64,000 bases of DNA, taken from assembly GCA_963724535.1 (NCBI GenBank), contig CAVRVD010000013.1, positions 62,001 through 126,000 on the forward strand, given 5' to 3'. This DNA comes from JADJPO01 sp963724535. Lineage in GTDB: Bacteria > Actinomycetota > Actinomycetes > Actinomycetales > Kineosporiaceae. Below, piece by piece: positions 29,794-37,443 of the stretch (positions are counted from its first letter, which is position 1; each line of letters starts with the position of its first letter). A program made the translations under genes and the position numbers. The notes under the pieces were generated by a model. The model did no database searches, was not told where the DNA came from, and saw nothing but the letters and a program-made list of their open reading frames with translations.

Positions 29794-31695
29794 TCAGGCC
29801 GCCCGGCGGCGCCCCCACGCCTGCGCCGGAGCCCGGCCGAGGCGTTCGACCAACCACTTGGCGAGCCGACGACCCGGCGACGGTATCCCGGCCGCGCCGA
29901 AGGCGTAGACGAGCGCGCTATACGGCCCGATCGCCACCTGTGCACTGGCGGCCAGGCCGTCGTAACCGGACGGCTCGGCGACCAGGTCGGGGCTGTCGAA
30001 GCCGGCGAAGTCGGGGCTGTACCGGCTGGAGTCGCTGTTGAACGCCAGCGTCCACCGCCCGGCCGCGGGCATCCCGATGCGGTAGCCGATGCGTGGCTCG
30101 CTGGAGAGGTTGACCACGACCACAACGTCGTCCCCGATGCCCGGCCCGTCCGCCGGCCCCGCCCACCGGTGGTAGACCAGCAACGTGTCGGCCTGGTTGC
30201 TGTGGTATGCGCTCACGAACTGCCCGGTCAGCCCCCTGGTGGTGCCGAACGCGTTGCGCCGCAAGGCGATCAGGTCACGGTAGAGACGGACGATGCCGCG
30301 GTAGTCGGATCGCAGGTCCCAGTCCAGCGGCACGTCGTCGCGGAACCACTCCCCCTGCAGGAACTCCTGACCCTGGAACAGCATCGGGATCCCGGGAGCG
30401 GTCAGCACGAATGCCGCGCCGAGGGTGGAGCGCTTCTGCGCGTACCAGCCGGTCGGGTCACTCGGGTCGACCTCATGGGGCACCCGGGCGCGGCCGTTGG
30501 CGACCTCGTCGTGCGACTCGGTGTAGACGACCCGCTGGAAGGCGTCACCGTTGTAGACGACCGTGAGCGCCTCGCGCACCCGCTCCACCGACCGGTGCGC
30601 GTCGTCCGCGACGATCACCGCCTCTCGAACCGGGTGCACGAACGCGCCGTCCCACTGAGCGTGGAAGGCCGCCCCGTGGTGGTCGACCTGGCTGATTCGG
30701 GGGTCGGATTGCATGTCCTCGGCGATGGTGATCCGCCCCGGGTACTGCTCGCGGACGGACAGGTTGATCCAGCGCATCAGGTCCCAGCCCTCGGGCAGGT
30801 CCATCCCGGATCCGTCGACGCTGCGGATGTACGGCGTCATGTCCAGCCGCAGCCCGTCCACGTGGTAGTCGTGCAGCCACATCATGGCGTTGCTGTGGAT
30901 GAACCGGCGCACCTCCTCCCGGCCGTAGTCGGGCCGGGTGTCCCCCCACGGGGTCTTGGCCCGGTGGTCGTTATAGAAGTAGATGCCGCCCTTGTCGTTC
31001 TCACTCCAACCGTCGAAGCGCCACAGGTCGAGGTCGCTGGGCCCGAAGTGGTTGTAGACGACGTCGAGGATCACCCCCAGACCCCGCCGGTGCGCCGCGC
31101 GGACGAAGGCCTTGAAGCCGTCGGGGCCCCCGTAGGCGGTCTCCACGGCGAAGGGGTGGGCCGGGTTGTAGCCCCAGGAGTAGTCGCCGGCGAACTCGGC
31201 CACCGGCATCACCTGGACCGCGTTCACACCCAGCCTGACCAGATGGTCGAACCGAGCCATGGCCCCCTCGAAGGTGCCGGGCGCAGTGTCGAGGCGGGTG
31301 GCGAAGGAGCCGATGTGCATCTCGTAGACGACCAGCTCGTTGTGGGGTGCGATGGCGGGCGCGTCCCCGCGCCAGTCGAATGCGGCGTGGTCGTAGACCA
31401 CGGCGTTGCCGACCGAGTTGGTGACCTGGCGGGCGTAGGGATCGATCTTCACCAGCCTGTGCTCACCGGCGGCGATCAGGAACCGATACTCGTGGCCGGG
31501 GGCGGCCTGCGGCACGTCGACGTACCAGTGGCCACTGCCCTCCTCGCCGAGGGCGGTGGCGTCCTGGGACCAGTCGTTGAACGTGCCGACAACGTGCACC
31601 GCGTCGGCGTGCGGCGCCCAGACCCGGAACGCGACACCTCCGGCGTGCGGGATGGCTCCCATCCCGGTCTGCGGGACAGGACGATCCGTGGTCAC
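29794..31695 (-). CDS. GH13 alpha-amylase-family enzyme, branching-enzyme-like
   Basis: A 633-residue glucan-acting enzyme. It starts with a CBM48/E-set domain (FRVWAPHADAVHVVGTFNDW), followed by the TIM barrel with VVYNHFGPSD, the nucleophile region DGLRLDMTPYI, the acid Glu in ITIAEDMQ, and the third acid in YTESHDEV. An all-beta C-terminal domain follows (VVVVVNLSSEPRIGYRIG). The layout resembles short 1,4-alpha-glucan branching enzymes and related GH13 proteins in actinobacteria, but a debranching or amylase role cannot be excluded. The GTG start lies 6 nt after CACGAT (31702-31707). No other glycogen gene is nearby. Confidence 0.87.
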   Translation of the reverse strand: MTTDRPVPQTGMGAIPHAGGVAFRVWAPHADAVHVVGTFNDWSQDATALGEEGSGHWYVDVPQAAPGHEYRFLIAAGEHRLVKIDPYARQVTNSVGNAVVYDHAAFDWRGDAPAIAPHNELVVYEMHIGSFATRLDTAPGTFEGAMARFDHLVRLGVNAVQVMPVAEFAGDYSWGYNPAHPFAVETAYGGPDGFKAFVRAAHRRGLGVILDVVYNHFGPSDLDLWRFDGWSENDKGGIYFYNDHRAKTPWGDTRPDYGREEVRRFIHSNAMMWLHDYHVDGLRLDMTPYIRSVDGSGMDLPEGWDLMRWINLSVREQYPGRITIAEDMQSDPRISQVDHHGAAFHAQWDGAFVHPVREAVIVADDAHRSVERVREALTVVYNGDAFQRVVYTESHDEVANGRARVPHEVDPSDPTGWYAQKRSTLGAAFVLTAPGIPMLFQGQEFLQGEWFRDDVPLDWDLRSDYRGIVRLYRDLIALRRNAFGTTRGLTGQFVSAYHSNQADTLLVYHRWAGPADGPGIGDDVVVVVNLSSEPRIGYRIGMPAAGRWTLAFNSDSSRYSPDFAGFDSPDLVAEPSGYDGLAASAQVAIGPYSALVYAFGAAGIPSPGRRLAKWLVERLGRAPAQAWGRRRAA

Positions 31696-31807
31696 GGGCT
31701 CATCGTGACGCCTCGGGGCGGCCCGGAGCCAGCCGGGGCCAGGGCAGACCCGCCGGGTCGGCCACCGTCTCCCGGGGTGTGCCCGGCCCACTCGTGGGAA
31801 TGTCGGC

Positions 31808-32587
31808 TCAGTCGGCGCTCGACACGGGGACCGGACGCAGCTCGAGGGAGCCGGCCCGCTCGGTGAGCAACGGCAACCCGGCCAGCAGCTCGCCGGTTCG
31901 TTGCAGGACGTCGCGCAGCGCACGCTCGTCCAGACCCCCCTCGAGGCTGAGGACGACAGCGAGCTCGGCCTGCCGACCGGGCGCCAGGGTGACGGCCCGA
32001 GCCGGGACGACGTCGGTCACCGGTCGCAGGGCCGCGGCGACGGCGGCGGCCAGCTCGTCGTCCGCGTGTGGAGCGACCCAGGTCCGACCCTGGGCAAGGG
32101 CCCACAGCGGTGGCCGGCGAACGACGAAGGCGTGGTCGCTGCCGGGGTCGACCAGCAGGGCCGAGCAGCCCTCCTCGACCGCCGACAGCGCCGCCCGGGC
32201 GGCCTTGACCGGCACCGGGCGCGCCGAGGCGTCCCAGGCGGTCAGGGTCTCGGTGCCGGTGAACACCGGCATGGCGCGGATGCCGTCCGGGCCGCCGAGC
32301 AGAGGAAGGCTCATCTCGGCGCCGGCGTCGCCGCGGACGTGGTCGGGCAGCGGGTGCCCCTCGCCCACCGCGGCCACCACTGGCACCAGCACCCGGGCGC
32401 CCACCAGCGCCGCCAGCACGCCCGACTCGGTGCCACGTCCCACGGCGTGGTCGGTCAGGGCGGCGACCAGGGCAGGGTCGGCGCGGCCGTCGTCGTCGGC
32501 GAAGGGCTGCGCAGTCAGGGTCCGACCCCTCCACGCCACCGAGAAGGAGTCTGCGGGGACTCCGCCCGGAGCCGCCGATCCGGTCAT
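31808..32587 (-). CDS. SseB-family protein
   Basis: 259 residues, overlapping the priA stop by ATGA. An N-terminal SseB-type domain (VLVPVVAAVGEGH, AEMSLPLLGGPDGIRAMPVFTGTETLTAW, then LLVDPGSDHAFVVRRP) is followed by a C-terminal half resembling the SseB C-terminal domain (AVVLSLEGGLDERALRDVLQR). SseB-family proteins of actinobacteria are mostly uncharacterised and often sit next to priA. No catalytic motif is seen. Cytoplasmic by absence of signals. Confidence 0.85.
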   Translation of the reverse strand: MTGSAAPGGVPADSFSVAWRGRTLTAQPFADDDGRADPALVAALTDHAVGRGTESGVLAALVGARVLVPVVAAVGEGHPLPDHVRGDAGAEMSLPLLGGPDGIRAMPVFTGTETLTAWDASARPVPVKAARAALSAVEEGCSALLVDPGSDHAFVVRRPPLWALAQGRTWVAPHADDELAAAVAAALRPVTDVVPARAVTLAPGRQAELAVVLSLEGGLDERALRDVLQRTGELLAGLPLLTERAGSLELRPVPVSSAD

Positions 32588-33315
32588 GGCCGCCCGGCGA
32601 CGTCCAGGGCCTGCTCCAGGGTGAACGCCCCGGCGTACAGCGCCTTGCCGACGATCGCTGCCTCGACGCCGTCGCCGACCAGAGCCCGCAACCTCACCAG
32701 GTCCTGCAGGTCGGAGATGCCGCCGCTGGCCACTACCGGGCGGTCGGTGGCCGCGCACACCTGGCGCAACAGCTCGACGTTCGGGCCGCGCAGGGTGCCG
32801 TCCTTGGTGACGTCGGTGACCACGTAGCGTGCGCAGCCGTCGGCGTCCAGGCGGGCCAGGGTCTGCCACAGGTCCCCGCCCTCGCGCGTCCAACCGCGCG
32901 CGGCCAGGGTGCTGCCGCGCACGTCCAGCCCGACCGCTACTCGTTCGCCGTGCTCGGCGATGGCCTTGCGGGTCCACTCCGGGTCCTCCAGGGCCGCGGT
33001 ACCGAGGTTGACCCGGGCGCACCCGGTGGCCAGCGCCGCGGCCAGGGACTGGTCGTCGCGGATCCCACCGCTCATCTCCACCTCGACCTCGACCGCGTCG
33101 ACCACCCGGGCCAGCAGCTCGCGGTTCGAGCCGCGCCCGAACGCGGCGTCCAGGTCGACCAGGTGGATCCACTCGGCGCCCGCATCCTGCCAGGCCAACG
33201 CTGCGGCCAGCGGGTCCCCGTAGGAGGTCTCGCTGCCGGCCTCCCCCTGCACCAGCCGGACAGCCTGGCCGTCGGCCACGTCGACCGCGGGCAGCAGCAC
33301 GAGCCTGTCACGCAC
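32584..33315 (-). CDS. priA: Phosphoribosyl isomerase A (HisA, probably also TrpF)
   Basis: TIM-barrel isomerase for ProFAR in histidine synthesis; in many actinobacteria it also does the TrpF reaction. The 243-residue protein has LLPAVDVADGQAVRLVQGE with the first catalytic Asp, GGIRDDQSL, VNLGTAALEDPEW, and VVTDVTKDGTLRGPN with the second Asp. The GTG at 33315 is chosen because GGAGGAATCC stands directly before it; an ATG seven codons upstream lacks such a site. It overlaps the preceding membrane-protein gene. No trpF is visible in the window, so bifunctionality is inference. Confidence 0.95.
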   Translation of the reverse strand: MRDRLVLLPAVDVADGQAVRLVQGEAGSETSYGDPLAAALAWQDAGAEWIHLVDLDAAFGRGSNRELLARVVDAVEVEVEMSGGIRDDQSLAAALATGCARVNLGTAALEDPEWTRKAIAEHGERVAVGLDVRGSTLAARGWTREGGDLWQTLARLDADGCARYVVTDVTKDGTLRGPNVELLRQVCAATDRPVVASGGISDLQDLVRLRALVGDGVEAAIVGKALYAGAFTLEQALDVAGRP

Positions 33316-33640
33316 GGATTCCTCCATCAGCTCCATCGGTGGGTCCGTCCTCCATCGCCGTTCGGGCCTGCATCACGTCGTCGATGTCGCTACGCCGGCT
33401 CCACAACCAGTAGCCGACCCACAGCGCCGCCAGTGCGGCGCTGACCCCGATCCGCCACGGCCAGCTCGCCTGGGTGTAGACCGCCAGCAGGCCCAGCGCA
33501 GCCGCCGAACCCAGTGTGGTGGCGAGCTTGGGACGGCGCCGCCGCGTCGTCCGGTAGGTGGAGCGGCGGCCGGCCCGGCGCCCGGTCGTCGCCCGCCGCC
33601 GCGTCGTCGTCCGGCGGGTGCCGCGCCGCCGGGTGGCCAT
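33308..33640 (-). CDS. Small membrane protein with extreme Arg/Thr N-terminus
   Basis: About 110 residues between hisH and priA, overlapping both. The first 38 residues are almost only Arg, Thr, Gly and Ala (for example RRRGTRRTTTRRRATTG), giving roughly one Arg in every two to three residues. Two hydrophobic segments follow (LATTLGSAAALGLLAVYTQA and WRIGVSAALAALWVGYWLW), then an acidic tail. So it is a two-pass membrane protein with a cytosolic polycationic arm. Small membrane proteins do occur within actinobacterial his operons. No function is known to me. Start is ATG 33640 or GTG 33643. Confidence 0.78.
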   Translation of the reverse strand: MATRRRGTRRTTTRRRATTGRRAGRRSTYRTTRRRRPKLATTLGSAAALGLLAVYTQASWPWRIGVSAALAALWVGYWLWSRRSDIDDVMQARTAMEDGPTDGADGGIRA

Positions 33641-34305
33641 CACAGTGACCTCACCCAGTTGCGCAGCAGGTGCGCCCCGGCGTCCCCGGACTTCTCGGGG
33701 TGGAACTGGGTCGCCGACAGCGGGCCGTTCTCCATCGCGGCGACGAACGGCACGCCGTGCTCGGTCCAGGTCGGGCTGGGCGGGACGAACCGAGCGACCT
33801 CACCGTCGCGCACCGCGAACTGCCAGCTCTGCACCGCGTAGGAATGCACGAAGTAGAACCTGGCGTCGGCCACGCCGTCGAACAGCACAGTGTCTGCGGG
33901 CGGAGCCACGGTGTTCCAGCCCATGTGCGGAACCACCTGCGCCGGAAGGCGTTCCACGACACCGGGCCACTGGCTCAGGCCCGGCTCGTCAGGCTCGCCC
34001 TGGCGAACATGCTCGGTGGACCGCTCGAACATCACCTGCAGCCCGACGCAGATGCCGAGCACCGGTCGGCCGCCGGCGAGCCGGCGGTCGATCACCTGGT
34101 CGCCGCGGACGGCACGCAGTCCGCGGACCACCGCGGCGAACGCGCCGACGCCGGGCACCACCAGACCGTCGCAGTCCTGCGCCGCCGACCGCTGCGCGGT
34201 GAGCTCGACCTGAGCGCCGATGCGCTCCAGCGCCCGGACCGCGGAGCGGACATTGCCGAAGCCGTAGTCCAGGACCACCACGCGTGGCCGCCGGCCAGCG
34301 GTCAC
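33640..34305 (-). CDS. hisH: Imidazole glycerol phosphate synthase, glutamine amidotransferase subunit
   Basis: Supplies ammonia to HisF. The 221-residue protein has VLDYGFGNVRSA, the oxyanion strand VVPGVGAF, the nucleophile Cys in LGICVGLQVMFE, and the His-Glu pair in ATQFHPEKSGDAG. The GTG start overlaps hisB (GTGA). The partner hisF is not in this window, nor are hisG, hisE and hisI. Confidence 0.97.
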   Translation of the reverse strand: MTAGRRPRVVVLDYGFGNVRSAVRALERIGAQVELTAQRSAAQDCDGLVVPGVGAFAAVVRGLRAVRGDQVIDRRLAGGRPVLGICVGLQVMFERSTEHVRQGEPDEPGLSQWPGVVERLPAQVVPHMGWNTVAPPADTVLFDGVADARFYFVHSYAVQSWQFAVRDGEVARFVPPSPTWTEHGVPFVAAMENGPLSATQFHPEKSGDAGAHLLRNWVRSL

Positions 34306-34919
34306 AGGGAGCCCTTCGTCGACGGGACCCCGACCACCCGGGGGTCCAGCTCGACGGCCGCCCGCAGCGCCCGGGCCACGGCCTTGAACTGGGCCTCGAC
34401 GACGTGGTGTGGGTCGCGGCCGGCAAGCACCCGCACGTGCAGGGCGATCTGTGCGTTGAACGCCAACGTCTCCAGCACGTGCCGGGTCAACGACCCGACG
34501 TAGGACGTGCCGATCACCACGTACTGCTGCCCCTCGGGCTCCCCGGCGTGCACGCAGTACGGCCGACCGGACACGTCGACGACGGCCTGCACCAGGGTCT
34601 CGTCGAGCGGGACCACCGCGTCGCCGAAGCGCCGGATGCCGCTGGAGTCCCCGAGCGCCTCCCGTAGCGCCTGGCCGAGCACGATCGCCACGTCCTCGAC
34701 GGTGTGGTGGGCGTCGACCTCGACGTCCCCGGCGGCCTGCACGGTCAGGTCGAACAGGGCGTGCTTGGCGAGGCTGGACAGCATGTGGTCGTAGAAGCCG
34801 ACCCCGGTGCTCACCGAGGACCGGCCGGTGCCGTCCAGATCCAGGTCCACAGCCACCTTCGACTCGGCCGTGGCGCGTTCGATCCGCGCCGTTCGGTGGC
34901 GCTGTGGCGCGGCCGTCAT
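34302..34919 (-). CDS. hisB: Imidazoleglycerol-phosphate dehydratase
   Basis: Monofunctional 205-residue dehydratase, step six of histidine synthesis. Manganese-binding motifs are present: VGFYDHML, DVEVDAHHTVEDVAI, and near the C-terminus FNAQIALHVRVLAGRDPHHVVEAQFKA. No fused phosphatase domain, as in other actinobacteria. Overlaps hisC by ATGA. Confidence 0.97.
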   Translation of the reverse strand: MTAAPQRHRTARIERATAESKVAVDLDLDGTGRSSVSTGVGFYDHMLSSLAKHALFDLTVQAAGDVEVDAHHTVEDVAIVLGQALREALGDSSGIRRFGDAVVPLDETLVQAVVDVSGRPYCVHAGEPEGQQYVVIGTSYVGSLTRHVLETLAFNAQIALHVRVLAGRDPHHVVEAQFKAVARALRAAVELDPRVVGVPSTKGSL

Positions 34920-36088
34920 GGTGCCTCTCCCAGGGTCGTCGTCAGGGCCCGTAGGAAGGCCGTGGTCTCGGTCTCGGTGCCTGCGGTCACCCGCAGGTGG
35001 TGCGCGACGCCGACGTCGCGGACCAGCACGCCCTGGTCCAGCAACGCCTGCCAGACGGCGGTGGCGTCGTCCAGGTGGCCGAACAGCACGAAGTTGGCGT
35101 CGCTGGGCACCGGCGCCAGTCCCAGCCCGGCCAGCTCGGCGACGATCCGGTCCCGCTGGACCTTGATCGCCTCGACGGTGGCCAGCAGTGCGTCGGCATG
35201 GGCAAGCGCGGCCCGGGCCGCGGCCTGGGTCAATGAGGACAGGTGGTAGGGCAGTCGGACCAGCCGGAACGCCTCGCACACGGCGGGGTCGGCGGCCAGG
35301 TAGCCGAGCCGGGCACCGGCCAACGCGAACGCCTTGCTCATGGTCCGGGTGACGACCAGGCGCTCGCCGTGCGGCGCGTCGAGCAGAGTGAGCGCGCTCG
35401 GCGTCCCCGCCCGGGCGAACTCGGCGTAGGCCTCGTCGACGACCACCATCGCGCGGCCGTCGACGACCGCGGCCAGAGCGGCCCGGACCACGTCCAGCCC
35501 GAGCGCGGTGCCGGTGGGGTTGTTCGGGGAGACCAGGAAGACGAGGTCGGGCCGGTGGGAACGGATCTGGGCGGCCACCATGTCCGGGCCGAGCTCGAAT
35601 GGGGTGTCCGGCCCGGTGCCGCGGACCCCGTCCACCCAGGTCGTGTGTGTGGCGGCGGCGATCAGCGGGTGCATCGAGTAGGCAGGGGCGAAGCCGAGCG
35701 CGGACCGCCCCGGCCCGCCGAAGGTCTGGAACAGGTGCTGCAGCACCTCGTTGCTTCCGTTGCCGGCCCAGATGTGCTCGGGCCCCACCGGCACCGGCCG
35801 TGCCCCGGTGGCCGTGGCCAGATAGTGGGCCAGGTCAGCGCGCAGCGCACTGAACTCCCGGTCCGGGTAGCGGTTGAGGTCGGCCACCTCGGTGCCCAGC
35901 GCGGTCATGATCGCCTCGGCGACGCCCGGCGGCACCGGGTAGCTGTTCTCGTTGGTGTTCAGCCGCACCGGGACGTCGAGCTGGGGCGCGCCGTAGGCGG
36001 TGCGGCCGCGCAACTCGTCGCGGATCGGCGGTCCAGCTCTCGGTCCGGGCGGTGCCTCGTCCACGGGGCTGTGGGAGAGCGCGGTCAC
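34916..36088 (-). CDS. hisC: Histidinol-phosphate aminotransferase
   Basis: Class I/II PLP aminotransferase, 390 residues. Motifs: RLNTNENSYPVPP at the N-terminus, FLVSPNNPTGT, VVVDEAYAEFA, and the PLP-Lys in TRTMSKAFALAGARLGY. The GTG start overlaps the hisD stop as GTGA. Normal length. Confidence 0.96.
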   Translation of the reverse strand: MTALSHSPVDEAPPGPRAGPPIRDELRGRTAYGAPQLDVPVRLNTNENSYPVPPGVAEAIMTALGTEVADLNRYPDREFSALRADLAHYLATATGARPVPVGPEHIWAGNGSNEVLQHLFQTFGGPGRSALGFAPAYSMHPLIAAATHTTWVDGVRGTGPDTPFELGPDMVAAQIRSHRPDLVFLVSPNNPTGTALGLDVVRAALAAVVDGRAMVVVDEAYAEFARAGTPSALTLLDAPHGERLVVTRTMSKAFALAGARLGYLAADPAVCEAFRLVRLPYHLSSLTQAAARAALAHADALLATVEAIKVQRDRIVAELAGLGLAPVPSDANFVLFGHLDDATAVWQALLDQGVLVRDVGVAHHLRVTAGTETETTAFLRALTTTLGEAP

Positions 36089-37443
36089 GCGGCGCCGTCC
36101 ACACGGACCCGGATCGCCTGCCCGTGGGCGGGCAGGTCCTCGGCCTCGGCGAGGCGCATGACATGCTCGGCCACATCGAGCAGGCCCTGCCGGTCGTAGT
36201 CGATCACCTGAACGCCGCGCAAGAAGGACTGCACCGACAACCCACTGGAGTGGCAGGCGCAGCCACCGGTGGGCAGCACGTGGTTGGACCCGGCGCAGTA
36301 GTCGCCGAGGCTGACCGGTGCGTACGGGCCGACGAAGATCGCCCCGGCGTTGCGGACCCGCATCGCGACCTGCGCGGCGTCGCGGGTCTGGATCTCCAGG
36401 TGCTCGGCGGCGTAGGCGTCGACGACCTCAAGCCCGGCATCGAGGTCGTCCACGAGAACGACCGCCGACTGCTCGCCGCCCAGGGCGCTACGCACCCGTT
36501 CGACGTGCTTGGTGGCCGTGACCTGTCGCTCCAGCTCGGCCTGGACCGCCTCGGCGAGCGCGACCGAGTCGGTGACCAGTACCGAGGCCGCCATCGGGTC
36601 GTGCTCGGCCTGGCTGATCAGGTCGGCGGCCACGTGGGCGGCGTCGGCGCTGTCGTCGGCCAGGACGGCGATCTCGGTAGGTCCGGCCTCGGAGTCGATG
36701 CCGACCAGCCCACGGAGCAGTCGCTTCGCGGCGGTCACGTAGATGTTGCCCGGCCCGGTGACCAGGTCGACCGGCTCGCACACCCACGCCCCGGTCTCCT
36801 CACGCACCCCGTGAGCGAACATGGCGATCGCCTGGGCGCCGCCCGCCGCGTAGACCTCGGTGACACCGAGCAGGGCGCAGGCAGCCAGGATCGTCGGGTT
36901 CGGCAGGCCCTCGAAGCCGGCCGGGTTGTCCTTCTGGGCCGGGCTGGTCACCGCGATCTGCTCAACGCCGGCCTCCTGGGCGGGGACGACGTTCATCACG
37001 ACGCTGCTCGGGTAGACCGCCAACCCGCCGGGGACGTAGAGCCCGACCCGGCCGACCGGGACCCAGCGCTGGTGCACCTGCCCGCCCGCGGCGACCTGGG
37101 TGGTCAGCCGTGCCGGTACCTGGTCACGGTGCACCCGTCGGGCCCGGGCGATGGCTTCCTCGAGCCCGGCTCGCACCGGCTCGTCAAGCCCGTCCAGGGC
37201 ACGCTGCAGCGCCTCGACGGGCACCGCCACCGAGGCCGGCCGGACGCCGTCGAACCGCTCCGTGGCCTCGAGCACGGCGACCAGGCCCCGGGTGCGGACG
37301 TCGTCGCAGATCGGCCGGACGTCGGCCAGCGCGGCGTCCACGTCGAAGGCGGCCCGCGGGACGACGCCGCGCAGCTCGCGGGCGCGCAGAGCCCGGCCGC
37401 GCAGGTCCATCCAGCGGATCGGGGTCGGGGCGGTGAAGGTCAC
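36085..37443 (-). CDS. hisD: Histidinol dehydrogenase
   Basis: Zinc enzyme catalysing the last two oxidations to histidine. The 452-residue protein has GLYVPGGLAVYPSSVVMN, GAWVCEPVDLVTGPGN, DSEAGPTEIAVLAD, the zinc and base residues in SQAEHDPMAASVLV and AAEHLEI, and SNHVLPTGGCACHSSGLSV. It starts at a GTG 6 nt downstream of TAGACT, indicating a leaderless promoter inside the end of the upstream hydrolase gene, whose stop overlaps this start. Confidence 0.97.
   Translation of the reverse strand: MTFTAPTPIRWMDLRGRALRARELRGVVPRAAFDVDAALADVRPICDDVRTRGLVAVLEATERFDGVRPASVAVPVEALQRALDGLDEPVRAGLEEAIARARRVHRDQVPARLTTQVAAGGQVHQRWVPVGRVGLYVPGGLAVYPSSVVMNVVPAQEAGVEQIAVTSPAQKDNPAGFEGLPNPTILAACALLGVTEVYAAGGAQAIAMFAHGVREETGAWVCEPVDLVTGPGNIYVTAAKRLLRGLVGIDSEAGPTEIAVLADDSADAAHVAADLISQAEHDPMAASVLVTDSVALAEAVQAELERQVTATKHVERVRSALGGEQSAVVLVDDLDAGLEVVDAYAAEHLEIQTRDAAQVAMRVRNAGAIFVGPYAPVSLGDYCAGSNHVLPTGGCACHSSGLSVQSFLRGVQVIDYDRQGLLDVAEHVMRLAEAEDLPAHGQAIRVRVDGAA

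Noticed and set aside
29227..31866. An 879-codon plus-strand open frame
   Set aside because: It is antisense to infC and the GH13 gene, whose motifs are clear; long antisense frames are expected at this GC content.
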